Notes under the pieces: generated by a model
What the model saw: only the letters and a program-made list of their open reading frames with translations
Database searches by the model: none
What the model was told of the DNA's origin: nothing
Program-made: the position numbers and the translations under genes
Origin: CAZPNX01 sp964518765
GTDB lineage: Bacteria > Edwardsbacteria > AC1 > EtOH8
Assembly (NCBI GenBank): GCA_964518765.1
Contig: CAZFJC010000017.1
Span: 6,053 to 70,052 of the forward strand
Direction: 5' to 3'
Length of the DNA: 64,000 nucleotides
In this document: positions 16,537-25,565 of the stretch, one piece after another
Layout: the number at the start of each line of letters is the position of its first letter
Numbering within the stretch: the first letter of the stretch is position 1

Positions 16537-18606
16537 TCACTTCAATCCCCACCGCCTTCTCCAGAACCATTCCGCCATCACTAAAAACAGGCCGGCCAAG
16601 GCCAGGGCCAGGGGCCCCCTCGCCCCGGGCCTCCTTTTGCCGGCAGGCGGCTTGAGATCCCTAATCCCAGAGGCCGCCATCTCACGCCGATGTCTGTCCC
16701 AGTAGGCCCCGCCCGACAGCTCGGCCATCCTTTTCAACAGGGCTGACTGCTGGAGGTGCCCCCCCCATTCACCGAAGCTGGGCTCGACCCATAACTTCCC
16801 TTGTGATCGATCGATGGTTCTCCCTCCGACGCTCAGGTCCGACGTCCAAGAATAACTGCCTGGCTCCAGGCCGGGGAAAACGGCCTGGAACTCCCCCGGC
16901 TTCCATGGTGTCATCCGTCGGCTGATCGGCCGCCCCGAACCTAGGCTGAGGGTGACGGTCCAGATCTGGGCGTTTTCAGCGGCGCCGGAGGAAGGCTGGT
17001 ATCTTCCCCTGATCCTGACCTCCTCTCCGGTATAATAGATATGGCGTTCCGGGCCGACCTCGACCGCCTGAGCCTGCACCCCGGCCAGCCACCGCATTAG
17101 GCCCCTGGTCAGCCGGCCGTAGAGGGCTGTATCCGCCTGTTGCCCGCCTCCAGCCAACGCCCCTATTTTCCACGACCAGAGATCCTCGACCGCCAACTGG
17201 GCTGTCCTCGACCGGCCCTGATACCACCAGGCCAGAACCGGGTGCTTCTTCCCTCCCTCGCCGGCTGTCGCCATGACCGAGGCCTTCTGGGAGGCAGCCT
17301 CTGTCTGGCGAAACGACCACAGGGGAGGCATTTTACTGATGGCCGAGGAGGTGTATGCGCCCCCCCTGGCATCCGGAATGATTCTGTCCAGCTGTCCGTC
17401 GACCGTTGCCAAACGAGACTGGACCCTCTCCCCCCTTTGCTGCAGCCGAAGCGGCAAAAGGCCATATATCTCCCTGGAGCGGAAGGAGTCGTCCCACCAA
17501 GGGCCCCAGAAAAGCAGCGGGAGTCCCCTTTTCCGCGACGCCTCCATCGCCATCTTCTCCAAGTCTTCGTCCAGGTCCTGAGGCCTCATGTTCATTAGTA
17601 TCAGCAGGTCGGCCTCGGCTATGGCTTCCCGGTCAATCGGCCCCGGGGAGGAGTCCGTCTCCAGATTCTCCCATCCCCCCTGCCGCCTGACGAACGAGCG
17701 AAGCTCTACATCCGGATCCGTTGCCACCGACTGTCTAAAGAACCGCAGGTTCCAATCGGGCGAGCCGCAGAGGCAGATGGCCCGTATCCTATCCCTGTCA
17801 GCCCTGTAGGTCACCGTCCGCCTGTCTACAGTATCCCCCTCGGCCGCCAGGTAAAGGCTCACCCGATGAACCCCAGGCGCCTCCGGCTTCCTGACGATAG
17901 TTTCAGCCCGCTCCTGCCCCGGCCCCAGCCTAAAGCGAACCGCCGGGCCGCCGCCCTCGGCCCATAGTGTAGCCGCCCTTTCGCCGGCCTTGGCCCTGAC
18001 CCTCACCTCCAGCGGCTTCCCCACCCCGGTGCGCTCCGGGACCCAGGCGTCCAGAATGGCCGGCATTCGGCCCGGGTCGTCGGGTCCGTAGCCAAAGGCG
18101 AACACCGGAAAGCCGGCCGCGGCCGCGACCGCCGCCGGGTCGCCGCCGGCATTATTGTTCCCGTCGCCCAGCATCACCACCGCATCGGGACGCATCGTCC
18201 GGGCCTCCGCCAGCCAGGCGGCCATGTCGGTCGCCGGCGACGGATCGGCCTTCTCCGGCGGTGCCAGTTTCTTGAAGGCCCCCGAGATCACCCTGACCTC
18301 CAGGTCCCGTCGCTCCGATAAGCTCCGGGCGTCGGCCATCGCCCTCTGATATCTGGTGCTGTCCAGCCCGTCCCGGCGGGCCATGCTCTGGGAGCCGTCG
18401 ACTATGGCCAGGACCACTGGCCTTTCGACGTTGTCGACGGCCTCCCAGGGGTCCAGCTCCCAGATGGCGGCCGCCAGCAGGCACAGCCCTGCCAGTCGGA
18501 GCGCGGCCAGGGCCAGCCAGCGCCCCCTGGTTAGCAAACGCCTTTCCCTGAAAAGGCTCCAGAGGGACATAAGCGCTGCCAGGAGGATAAGGAGCCAAAG
18601 GTACAT
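16537..18606 (-). CDS. Membrane-anchored vWA-domain protein
   Basis: 689 aa. Two N-terminal transmembrane helices (about 1-20 and 30-50) are followed by a large periplasmic or extracytoplasmic region and a final helix (about 660-680, ALALAGLFLVMAEWFW). Residues 62-200 have a von Willebrand A-like fold with a MIDAS-type D-x-S-x-S (VDGSQSM) and a VVMLGDGNNNAGG strand. The following region has Ig-like strands and a glutamine amidotransferase-like segment (AEADLLILMNMRPQDLDEDLE). This architecture resembles the large membrane proteins found with BatA/MoxR systems, but no moxR or batA is adjacent. Function unknown. Envelope surveillance or assembly is a guess. Confidence 0.72.
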   Translation of the reverse strand: MYLWLLILLAALMSLWSLFRERRLLTRGRWLALAALRLAGLCLLAAAIWELDPWEAVDNVERPVVLAIVDGSQSMARRDGLDSTRYQRAMADARSLSERRDLEVRVISGAFKKLAPPEKADPSPATDMAAWLAEARTMRPDAVVMLGDGNNNAGGDPAAVAAAAGFPVFAFGYGPDDPGRMPAILDAWVPERTGVGKPLEVRVRAKAGERAATLWAEGGGPAVRFRLGPGQERAETIVRKPEAPGVHRVSLYLAAEGDTVDRRTVTYRADRDRIRAICLCGSPDWNLRFFRQSVATDPDVELRSFVRRQGGWENLETDSSPGPIDREAIAEADLLILMNMRPQDLDEDLEKMAMEASRKRGLPLLFWGPWWDDSFRSREIYGLLPLRLQQRGERVQSRLATVDGQLDRIIPDARGGAYTSSAISKMPPLWSFRQTEAASQKASVMATAGEGGKKHPVLAWWYQGRSRTAQLAVEDLWSWKIGALAGGGQQADTALYGRLTRGLMRWLAGVQAQAVEVGPERHIYYTGEEVRIRGRYQPSSGAAENAQIWTVTLSLGSGRPISRRMTPWKPGEFQAVFPGLEPGSYSWTSDLSVGGRTIDRSQGKLWVEPSFGEWGGHLQQSALLKRMAELSGGAYWDRHRREMAASGIRDLKPPAGKRRPGARGPLALALAGLFLVMAEWFWRRRWGLK

Positions 18607-18653
18607 GCAAAGATTATAACTGGCCTGGGATTGTAAATCAATCCCTATAGGAC

Positions 18654-18681
18654 AAGGCCTCCCTCAGCCCGGGGAGGCCTT
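18654..18681. terminator. 10-bp hairpin between two convergently read ends
   Basis: AAGGCCTCCC at 18654-18663 pairs perfectly with GGGAGGCCTT at 18672-18681 around an 8-nt loop. It sits 25 bp downstream of the stop of the minus-strand gene at 18706. No T-tract follows on either strand, so factor-independent termination would be weak. An mRNA 3'-end stabiliser is equally possible. Confidence 0.45.
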
Positions 18682-18705
18682 GCGCCGCGGCCGAAGTTGC
18701 CGCAC

Positions 18706-19086
18706 TCAATTGCCCCAGGCCATGAGGCCGATTATCACCAGGTTGATCACCGGCACCAGCAGCAGCAGGCTCCACCAGCCCGGCTTGCCCAGCCTCTCAG
18801 CTATCCTCCACCAGATGTAGATCATGGCGATGCCCGACAGGATGGGGCCCAGCACCGGGATGATGGCCAGCAGTATGGAAAGGATCCACCACCAGGGCAG
18901 GCCGGCGATCTGAGTCATCAGGTAGACATTGGCGATAGGGACGAACGCCAACCAGCCGTTGGGGGTGTTGCTCCGCCTGGCCATGGCCATCAGGGCGAAG
19001 GCTGCGTAGAGGTAGGCCGCCAGGCCGATCACTAGGGAGACCCCCGAGCCCAGCAGGGCGGCCAGAGGATGCCCGTAGCTTTCCAT
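18706..19086 (-). CDS. Small four-helix membrane protein (DUF5684-like)
   Basis: 126 aa, almost entirely hydrophobic, with four predicted transmembrane helices. The pattern is short loops and a repeated WW...LL core: GWLAFVPIANVYLMTQIAGLPWWW, then MIYIWWRIAERLGKPGWWSLLLLVPVINL. The phrase GKPGWWSLLLLVPVINLV is characteristic of the DUF5684-type family that is widespread in bacteria. No function has been established. The ribosome-binding site region (AAAAGGAGG) just upstream of the ATG is strong. It lies in a run of short envelope genes with no clear pathway link. Confidence 0.7.
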   Translation of the reverse strand: MESYGHPLAALLGSGVSLVIGLAAYLYAAFALMAMARRSNTPNGWLAFVPIANVYLMTQIAGLPWWWILSILLAIIPVLGPILSGIAMIYIWWRIAERLGKPGWWSLLLLVPVINLVIIGLMAWGN

Positions 19087-19119
19087 TTAACGCCTCCTTT
19101 TCTTCTTGAAAGTTTTAAC

Positions 19120-19467
19120 TCAATCTCTCACCAAGTGGGGCAGTTCGGGCGGCAACTCCAGGGAGAGCTCCACCATGCCGCATCGCTGGCCGTCCCTGAA
19201 CCAGGGAGCCTGGTATATCAGCTTTTTGACGCCGCCCTTCTCGATGGTGTAAACATTGATGCCCCCGCTGTCGAGAAGCCCTTTCAGCTTGGCCCGGGCC
19301 GGCTCCGGGTGGCAGTCCATCAGGCTTTTGCCCACCAGCTCCCGACCGCCCCATTTGGCGAATGTCCTTCCCGCCTTTCGGTTCATATAAAGAACGGTCC
19401 CCTCCAGGTCGCAGACGGTCACCGCACCGGGAAACTCGGCGGCCCAGTCTATCATTGAATTCTCCAT
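19120..19467 (-). CDS. Stand-alone PAS domain protein
   Basis: 115 aa consisting of a single PAS fold: FPGAVTVCDLEGTVLYMNRKAGRTFAKWGGRELVGKSLMDCHP contains the classic strand-strand-helix start and the G-K-x-L-x-D-x-H-P core, followed by a C-terminal antiparallel sheet (KKLIYQAPWF, GMVELSLELP). PAS domains bind small ligands or cofactors or mediate protein contacts. There is no attached output domain, so it may partner a separate kinase or act as a ligand carrier. A second in-frame ATG at 19455 is an alternative start. No histidine kinase is nearby. The nearest are at 59424 and 61175. Confidence 0.75.
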   Translation of the reverse strand: MENSMIDWAAEFPGAVTVCDLEGTVLYMNRKAGRTFAKWGGRELVGKSLMDCHPEPARAKLKGLLDSGGINVYTIEKGGVKKLIYQAPWFRDGQRCGMVELSLELPPELPHLVRD

Positions 19468-19510
19468 TGCATTGTTCCGGGTACAGCCCTTTCGCGTTTT
19501 TGCGGGCAGG

Positions 19511-19726
19511 TTAAAACAGCCCCCTGACCATCAGCAGCAGCCCCACCGCCGCCAGCGGCAGGCCGGCCGGCAGCCCCAGGACGGTGAAGCAAAGGACGAT
19601 CCCGGCTATCAGCAGGGCCAGCCCCACGGACAGGGCCACCAGCCGGCCGGTGAGTTTGAGGACCGCCTCCAGCAGCTTCCACAGGGCCCAGAATGGCCAG
19701 AAGATGAAAGGCACGTTTTGCGGCAT
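19511..19726 (-). CDS. Short two-helix membrane protein, function unknown
   Basis: 71 aa. The N-terminal FIFWPFWALWKLLEAVLKLTG is amphipathic, followed by a long hydrophobic hairpin (LVALSVGLALLIAGIVLCFTVLGLPAGLPLAAVGLLLMVRGLF) that would make two closely spaced transmembrane helices. There are no catalytic residues. It is positioned 43 bp upstream of the PAS gene on the same strand. I do not recognise a named family. Codon usage and the absence of a competing frame support it being real. Confidence 0.55.
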   Translation of the reverse strand: MPQNVPFIFWPFWALWKLLEAVLKLTGRLVALSVGLALLIAGIVLCFTVLGLPAGLPLAAVGLLLMVRGLF

Positions 19727-19802
19727 GTCTGTTATCGTCAGTTCCCGCTTAAGGCGGGGCCATCGACGGCGACGCCCCGGGACGGACTTGGCGTGCGCTC
19801 CA

Positions 19803-21698
19803 TCACCTGACGACCGTTATCCGTCCGCTTCGGCTGTGTCCGCCGGCCTCCAGCCGGAAGAAATATACCCCCGCGGCCGCAGTCCGCCCTTCGTCGTCCC
19901 TCCCGTCCCATCTCACCTGGTGCCGGCCCGATGGTAGCTCGCCTTCGAGCACGGTGCGCACCAGCTGTCCGGTGACCGAGTAGATGGCTATCCTGGCCCT
20001 TCCGGTCGCCGGCAGATTAAGGCTGAAGTTCCCCGCGTTCCGGAACGGATTGGGGGCGAAGTAGACCGAGGCCTTGCCGGCCAGCGGTGGTCGGGCCGGC
20101 CCCCACTCCACCCCGGTCAGCGAGGTGACGGTGAACTGTATCGAGTCGCCGGCGGCTCCGATGTCCTTGATCCTGATGCCTCCGGGGCTGCCGTCGTGCA
20201 GGAAGCAGCGGGTGGCGGTGGTGTCGTTGATCCGGGTGCGCCCCACGGCGCTGCTGAAATGGGCGCTGTTTATCGAGCCGTTGGCGGTGGAATCGCCGTT
20301 CAGCCGGAACAGGTAGACTTCGTCGTATATACCGGAGGACGGATCGTAGCCGGCATTGCCCTGGCTAGCGAAGTCCGAGTTTATGCGGAAAACCAGCAGT
20401 CCCGAGCCCGGCACGCTGATGTCGAAGGCCCCGGCCTTGCGCCGGTACTCCAGAACGAAGTATTCCGAGGCCGAGAACGGGGAGGCGATCCGGTAGGCCA
20501 CCCCGCTGGAGCCCGAGGCCAGGGGCCTCAGCCAGTACGTCCCGGGCGAGGTGATCTCGGGTATGGCCCCCAGCCATCCGGTGTAGTGGCTCTTGAGGTA
20601 CGAGCAGCTGTGGGTGGGCGGGTCCGGGGTGGAGCACATTATGTCCCAGATCCCGGTGGGCGACAGGCTGGTGCCGTAATAGTAATGGTAGAGGTCCGGG
20701 TAGCCGAAGGAGTGCCCCATCTCGTGGCAAAGGACCGCGGAGCTGAACTGGGTCTCCATCTGGAAGTTGTAGTCCCAGACCTGCTTGCCGTTTATCTGGA
20801 CGTTGTAGGTGTAAAGAGCCCAACGGTGGGACCACAGCAGGGTGGCCCAGGCCGTGGTCGGTCCCCGGATCACGAAGCAGATGTTGTCAACATAGCCGTC
20901 GTTGTCGGCGTCGATGTTCAGCCCGGCAGGCACCTGGGCGGCGATGGCGTTGATGGCGCTGCGCAGCAGGGCGTGCTCGCGCTGGCGGCGCATGGTGCCG
21001 TTGTCGCCTCCGGTGTAGCCGATGGGGTTGGTGGAGGCGTCGTAGGGGCAGTAATAGTCGCGGACGAAGGTGTCCTGGAAGGAGACCACGAAGGCGCCCG
21101 GGGCCGGATAGAAGGTGGAGCTGACGGTGGTCGCCCCGTAGCTGGCCTCCAGGAAGTAATTGCGCAGCGAGTTGTATCCGGCGGCCGTGTTGTTGAAGGT
21201 GCGGTCGAACTTGGCGGCCGAGTCGGCGAATTCGGTCTGGTCCAGGAAACGCACGAAGACCACCAGGTTGTTGATGGTCCCGGTGGGCGGGGTCCTGGCG
21301 CCCTCGCCCGCCATGTAAGGCAGGGATTGGCGGAGCTCCCTGAGCCTGGACGGCGGCGGCATGGCCCCCTTCGCCAGCCCGGCGGAGGCCGGGTCGTCAC
21401 GCCCGGCCACCAGCGCGGTCGGCAGCAGGCCGCCCTCGCCGGCCCTGGCGTAGACCGCGTAGCCGGTGGCCGGGTCCCTGACGATGGTGTAGCCCGCCGC
21501 GTCGTGGACCCGGTGGTAGAACTCGTCCCCACTGATAAGACAGGGGACCTCTGTGCCGTCCGGCTGCCGGAGCACAGTCGGCTGGTTCTCCAGGTAGGCG
21601 GCCCCCGCCGGACCCGAGGCCAGGGCCAGCATGGTTGCCATGCCGGACAGGACCATTGTTAATCTGGCCTCCGGGAGGTTTTGTCCGTCTTTTTTCAT
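19803..21698 (-). CDS. Secreted M6 family metallopeptidase with C-terminal sorting-like domain (second copy)
   Basis: 631 aa. The signal peptide is about residues 1-33, with a polar start MKKDGQNLPEAR followed by a hydrophobic stretch. The M6 catalytic domain has zinc site H325-E326-x2-H329-x2-G332-x2-D335 (HEMGHSFGYPD) and the later LVFRINSD strand. The N-terminal part (VLRQPDGTEVPCLISGDEFYHRVHDAAGYTIV) is the propeptide-like region seen in this branch of M6 proteases. The last 90 residues (FAPNPFRNAGNFSLNLPATG ... GVYFFRLEAGG ... RITVVR) are a FlgD-like/type A sorting-like domain. It lacks the long middle region of the 892-aa homologue, so the two are distinct paralogues. Confidence 0.93.
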   Translation of the reverse strand: MKKDGQNLPEARLTMVLSGMATMLALASGPAGAAYLENQPTVLRQPDGTEVPCLISGDEFYHRVHDAAGYTIVRDPATGYAVYARAGEGGLLPTALVAGRDDPASAGLAKGAMPPPSRLRELRQSLPYMAGEGARTPPTGTINNLVVFVRFLDQTEFADSAAKFDRTFNNTAAGYNSLRNYFLEASYGATTVSSTFYPAPGAFVVSFQDTFVRDYYCPYDASTNPIGYTGGDNGTMRRQREHALLRSAINAIAAQVPAGLNIDADNDGYVDNICFVIRGPTTAWATLLWSHRWALYTYNVQINGKQVWDYNFQMETQFSSAVLCHEMGHSFGYPDLYHYYYGTSLSPTGIWDIMCSTPDPPTHSCSYLKSHYTGWLGAIPEITSPGTYWLRPLASGSSGVAYRIASPFSASEYFVLEYRRKAGAFDISVPGSGLLVFRINSDFASQGNAGYDPSSGIYDEVYLFRLNGDSTANGSINSAHFSSAVGRTRINDTTATRCFLHDGSPGGIRIKDIGAAGDSIQFTVTSLTGVEWGPARPPLAGKASVYFAPNPFRNAGNFSLNLPATGRARIAIYSVTGQLVRTVLEGELPSGRHQVRWDGRDDEGRTAAAGVYFFRLEAGGHSRSGRITVVR

Positions 21699-21834
21699 CC
21701 TTCACCTGCTTATCTTTTGGCAGCGATGATCGCTTAGCGAGGGAGCCTTTAAGATCGTATCCAACCAGAGGCTGATCGCATTCCGCGGAAAATTCCTGCC
21801 TTCCTGGATTCCTTATATAAGTGCCGTTAAGCCC

Positions 21835-22689
21835 TCAGCACCGCTTCTGGATGTCGGCCAGCAGGGCGTTGAATTCCCGGCAACATTCCCTGCAGGTCTC
21901 CTCGTCCGGGACCTCGTTCCTGGCCCTCTGCTCCCAGGGATGTATAAGACGGCGGTATTCCTTGAGCAGATAGACGTATTTGTTCTCGTCCAGCGCTATC
22001 CAGCCGCGGTCCCGGGCCACCTCGGCCAGGTCCGCCAGAGACCAATCGGCGAAGTGCTTGATCCGCCCGTGCTGGTCCCTGGGGGCCCGGGGCGACACGT
22101 TGGCCTCCTTGGGATTGTTGTGGACGATGGACAGCAGCACCCCCTCCAGTATGGTGCCCATGATGATGATGGCCGCGAGGAAGGCCCGGTGCTTCATGCA
22201 GACCATCACCTCCCACCTTCGGCTCTCCAGCATCCCGGCCAGGGTTACATCGCGCGTCAGGTGCACGAAGTCGGGGGGCGCATCGGCGGCATGATGGGCC
22301 GCTGTTTGGCGGGCAGACGCCGTCGGCCTGGCCGGCTGCAACTCCACTAGCTTGGGATTGATGCCCTCGAAGCCGATCCGCAGGCCCTCGGACATCAGGA
22401 TATGGTTCAGGCGGTTGGCCGCCACCACCAGCATCTTGACCTGGGAGCGGTATTCCTTGGGGTTGGCCAGGCGCAGGATGACCTTCTCCAGGGCGGCCGG
22501 ATCCTCCTGGTAGCGGCGCAGGGCCTTTAGGGCGAAATACTTGCGGTCGCTGCCGTCGTAGAATGAACACTCCAGCCCGGCGTTCTGAAAAAACTGAACG
22601 ATGGCGAACCCGTCCCGGGAAAGCACCCCCTTCTCCCCGGCGATGAGCTCGGCCAGCTGCTCCAGGGTTCCTGGTTTCAGGGGTTTCAT
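21835..22689 (-). CDS. Unknown protein with HEPN/abortive-infection-like C-terminal half
   Basis: 284 aa, soluble. The N-terminal half reads like a domain found in front of some abortive-infection (AbiJ-type) proteins: FFQNAGLECSFYDGSDRKYFALKALRRYQ, then ALEKVILRLANPKEYRSQ, then LNHILMSEGLRIGFEG. A low-complexity linker (about 118-140) follows. The C-terminal half is helical with LEGVLLSIV and YRRLIHPWEQ, close to the R-x3-H-P motif of HEPN-like folds. HEPN domains often act as RNases in defence or toxin systems, but I cannot confirm catalytic competence. It stands alone between the M6 gene and gyrA. This assignment is inferred from motif resemblance only. Confidence 0.5.
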   Translation of the reverse strand: MKPLKPGTLEQLAELIAGEKGVLSRDGFAIVQFFQNAGLECSFYDGSDRKYFALKALRRYQEDPAALEKVILRLANPKEYRSQVKMLVVAANRLNHILMSEGLRIGFEGINPKLVELQPARPTASARQTAAHHAADAPPDFVHLTRDVTLAGMLESRRWEVMVCMKHRAFLAAIIIMGTILEGVLLSIVHNNPKEANVSPRAPRDQHGRIKHFADWSLADLAEVARDRGWIALDENKYVYLLKEYRRLIHPWEQRARNEVPDEETCRECCREFNALLADIQKRC

Positions 22690-22790
22690 CTCAAGAAATG
22701 GGATATAGCATTATACGCTAAATTCATTGTCATAATATATCTAAAGAAAATAACATAAATCCTGGTTCTTGTCAATTGGGCACAGCAATA

Positions 22791-22826
22791 AACAGACTGG
22801 GGCTTTCGCTAGAACTACAGTCTGTT
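22791..22826 (-). terminator. Terminator-like hairpin after gyrA
   Basis: Perfect 9-bp inverted repeat AACAGACTG (22791-22799) / CAGTCTGTT (22818-22826) with an 18-nt loop, 16 bp downstream of the gyrA stop. On the minus strand the right arm is followed by TTTATTG. The stem is modest in GC content. Confidence 0.55.
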
Positions 22827-22841
22827 CCGTAAAAAGATGGC

Positions 22842-25298
22842 TTACTGCCCGTTCTCCCCGTTTTCCTCCTCTTCCTTGGTCGCCAGCCGGGCCACGTCCA
22901 CCACCTTGTCCTTGGGATCGAGGTTGATGAGCCGCACCCCCTGGGTGGCCCGGCCCATCACCCGGACGTTCTTGAGCGCCAGCCTGATGACTTGGCCGCC
23001 GGCCGAGATGATCATCAGCTCGTCCGTGTCCACCACCTCCTTGACGGCCACTACCGGCCCGGTCTTGTCCGACAGCTTCATGGCGATGACCCCCTTGCCG
23101 CCGCGCCGGGTCAGCCGGTACTCCGAGATATCGGAACGCTTGCCGAAGCCCTTCTCGCAGACCGTCAGCAGGCTGCCCTCGCGCTTGACCGCCACCATGC
23201 CTATCACCTGATCCTTTTTATCCAGGGTGATTCCCCGCACCCCGGCCGCTGCCCGTCCCATGGGGCGGACATCCGACTCGTGGAAGCGGCAAGCTTGACC
23301 CTGACGGGTGGCCAGTATGATGTCCTCGGAACCGTCGGTCAGCTTGGCGTCGATCAGGGTGTCGCCCTTTTCCACGGTGGCCGCGATGATGCCGGCCTTG
23401 CGTGGGTTGGCGAACTCGGACAGGGCCGTCTTCTTGACGGTCCCCTGCCGGGTGGCCATCACCACGTAATGCTTCTCGTCGAACTCCTTGACGGCGATAT
23501 AGGCCGCTATCTTCTCGCCGGATTTCAGCTCCAGCATGTTGGAAATCTGCCGGCCCTTGGCCGCCCGGCCGCCCTCGGGGATCTCGTAGACCTTAAGCCA
23601 GTAGCAGCGGCCCTGGTCGGTGAAGAACAGGATATAGTGGTGGGTGGAGGCGATGAACATGCCCTCGACGAAGTCCTCCTCCCGGGTGGTCATCCCGGTC
23701 ACTCCCTTGCCGCCCCGGCCCTGGCGCTTGTAGGCGCTGACCGAGAGCCGCTTGATGTAGCCGGCGTGGGAGATGGTGATCACCATATCCTCTTCGGCAA
23801 TCAGGTCCTCCACCGAGAATTTCTCCTCGGAGGCCGCTCGAATCTCGGTGCGGCGCTCGTCGGCGTATTTCTTGCGCAGCTCGGCGATCTCCTCGCGGAT
23901 GACCCCCATCAGCCGCCGCTTGCTGTCCAGGATGCCCTTGAGCCTGGCGATCAGTTTGATGAGCTCCTCATACTCCTCGTCGATCTTCTTGGTCTCCAGG
24001 CTGGTCAGCCGCTTCAGGGTCATGTCCAGGATGGCCTGGGCCTGGACCTCGGACAGCTTGAAGCGCTTCATCAGGGCCGCCCGGGCGGCCTCGGTGTTGG
24101 CCGACTTCTTGATGAGGCGCACCACCTCGTCGATGTTGGCGATGGCTATCTTCAGGCCTTCCAGGATGTGGGCCCGTTTTTCAGCCTCGGCCAGCTCGTA
24201 GCGGGTGCGCCGGGTGACGATCTCCACCCGAAAGTCCAAAAAGTGCTGCAGGCACTGCTTTAGGTTCAGCACCTTGGGCTCCCCGTTCACCAGGGCCAGA
24301 ATGATGACCCCGAAGGTGGTCTGCAGCTGGGTGTGCTGATACAGCTGGTTGAGGGTCACCCGGGGGTCGGCCTCCCTTTTGAGGTCGATGACCACCCGCA
24401 GGCCGTCCCGGTCCGACTCGTCGCGCAGGTCGGAGATGTTGTCCACCTTCTTCTCCTTGACCAGCTCGGCAATTTTTTCGATGAGCGAGGCCTTGTTGAC
24501 CTCGTAGGGGATCTCGGTGATGACGATGGACTCCCGACCCCCTTTGGCCTGCTCCACCCCGGCCTTGCCCCGCACCACCACCCGGCCCCGGCCGGTGAGG
24601 TAGGCGTCGCGGATGCCGGAGACGCCCATGATGATCCCGCCCGTGGGGAAGTCCGGCCCCTTGACGTGTTTCAGCAGCTTCTCCGGGGCCAGGTCCGGGT
24701 CGTCGATCAGGGCCGTCAGCCCGTCGCAGATCTCGCCTAGGTTATGGGGCGGGATGTTGGTAGCCATGCCCACGGCGATACCCGAGGAGCCGTTGACTAA
24801 AAGGCCTGGCAGCAGGGAGGGCAGGATGGTGGGCTCCTGCAGGCTGCCGTCGAAGTTGTCGGCGAAGTTGACTGTCTGCTTCTCGATGTCACGCAGCACC
24901 TCGTCGGCTACCCGGGTCAGCCTGACCTCGGTGTAGCGGTAGGCGGCCGCCGGATCCCCGTCCACCGAGCCGAAGTTCCCCTGGCCGTCCACCAGCGGAT
25001 AGCGCAGGGAGAAGTCCTGGGCCAGTCGTACCATGGCATCGTAGACCGCCATGTCGCCGTGGGGATGGTATTTAGCGATGACGTCACCCACCACCCGGGC
25101 GCTTTTCTTGTGCGGCTTATTATGGGCCATGCCCAGCTCGTGCATGGCGTAGAGGATGCGGCGGTGCACCGGCTTCAGGCCGTCGCGGACGTCGGGCAGG
25201 GCCCGGGCCACGATGACCGACATGGAGTAATCCAGGAAGGAGGAGCGCATCTCCTCCTCCACCTCCCGGGTCAGTATGCGCTGTCTTTCGAGGGGCAT
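22842..25298 (-). CDS. gyrA: DNA gyrase subunit A
   Basis: 818 aa, full length. It cuts and rejoins DNA in the type II topoisomerase that introduces negative supercoils. Visible landmarks are the N-terminus FLDYSMSVIVARALPDVRDGL, catalytic Tyr122 in AAAYRYTE (numbering coincides with E. coli), and a C-terminal beta-pinwheel with the GyrA-box-like QGRGGKGV. Within the quinolone-resistance region, position 83 is Met (HPHGDMAVYD) where most species have Ser or Thr, while Asp87 is kept. The ATG at 25298 follows AAAGG at 8-9 nt. The first 104 bases of the gene, plus one flanking base, are repeated at 26077-26181. A nucleotidyltransferase cassette separates gyrA from gyrB. Confidence 0.98.
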   Translation of the reverse strand: MPLERQRILTREVEEEMRSSFLDYSMSVIVARALPDVRDGLKPVHRRILYAMHELGMAHNKPHKKSARVVGDVIAKYHPHGDMAVYDAMVRLAQDFSLRYPLVDGQGNFGSVDGDPAAAYRYTEVRLTRVADEVLRDIEKQTVNFADNFDGSLQEPTILPSLLPGLLVNGSSGIAVGMATNIPPHNLGEICDGLTALIDDPDLAPEKLLKHVKGPDFPTGGIIMGVSGIRDAYLTGRGRVVVRGKAGVEQAKGGRESIVITEIPYEVNKASLIEKIAELVKEKKVDNISDLRDESDRDGLRVVIDLKREADPRVTLNQLYQHTQLQTTFGVIILALVNGEPKVLNLKQCLQHFLDFRVEIVTRRTRYELAEAEKRAHILEGLKIAIANIDEVVRLIKKSANTEAARAALMKRFKLSEVQAQAILDMTLKRLTSLETKKIDEEYEELIKLIARLKGILDSKRRLMGVIREEIAELRKKYADERRTEIRAASEEKFSVEDLIAEEDMVITISHAGYIKRLSVSAYKRQGRGGKGVTGMTTREEDFVEGMFIASTHHYILFFTDQGRCYWLKVYEIPEGGRAAKGRQISNMLELKSGEKIAAYIAVKEFDEKHYVVMATRQGTVKKTALSEFANPRKAGIIAATVEKGDTLIDAKLTDGSEDIILATRQGQACRFHESDVRPMGRAAAGVRGITLDKKDQVIGMVAVKREGSLLTVCEKGFGKRSDISEYRLTRRGGKGVIAMKLSDKTGPVVAVKEVVDTDELMIISAGGQVIRLALKNVRVMGRATQGVRLINLDPKDKVVDVARLATKEEEENGENGQ

Positions 25299-25299
25299 A
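25195..25299 (-). repeat. 105-bp direct repeat, copy A (5' end of intact gyrA)
   Basis: Bases 25195-25299 align without gaps to 26077-26181 with three mismatches. This copy contains gyrA codons 1 to about 35. It marks one end of the inserted segment 25300-26076. Confidence 0.95.
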
Positions 25300-25382
25300 T
25301 ATCAATACCTTTTATCGTTCTCTATGGCCTGTGTTGGTCCGGGTTTCGGTGCCGAGTGGAGGGACAAAGGGAAATGCCTGCG

Positions 25383-25565
25383 TCAGATCTTCCATATCCT
25401 GGCGCGGTCGTTCCTGTTTTTCAGGACGGGTTCCGCCATGCGCTGCAGCTTGACCACTATGGCCACTTTATCGGGCCACGGCAGCTGGGCCAGTTCTTTC
25501 CTCCGCTGCTCTTTGGCTTTGAGGACCTTCGCCAGCTCGGGATTTATTCCCTCCATTGTTCCCAT
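25383..25565 (-). CDS. Small partner protein of the nucleotidyltransferase (putative antitoxin-like)
   Basis: 60 aa (MGTMEGINPELAKVLKAKEQ start), highly charged and helical, with the core RRKELAQLPWPDKVAIVVKL and a C-terminal NRNDRARIWKI. Short proteins with an ALPWPEKV-like centre and a RVW-type tail occur beside small AbiEii-like nucleotidyltransferases in many genomes. I know of no defined function. It overlaps the upstream nucleotidyltransferase gene by 22 bp in a different frame, so the two are translationally coupled. ATG at 25565 is chosen. A second ATG at 25556 is possible. The frame is open further upstream, but that part only shadows the nucleotidyltransferase. Confidence 0.6.
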   Translation of the reverse strand: MGTMEGINPELAKVLKAKEQRRKELAQLPWPDKVAIVVKLQRMAEPVLKNRNDRARIWKI

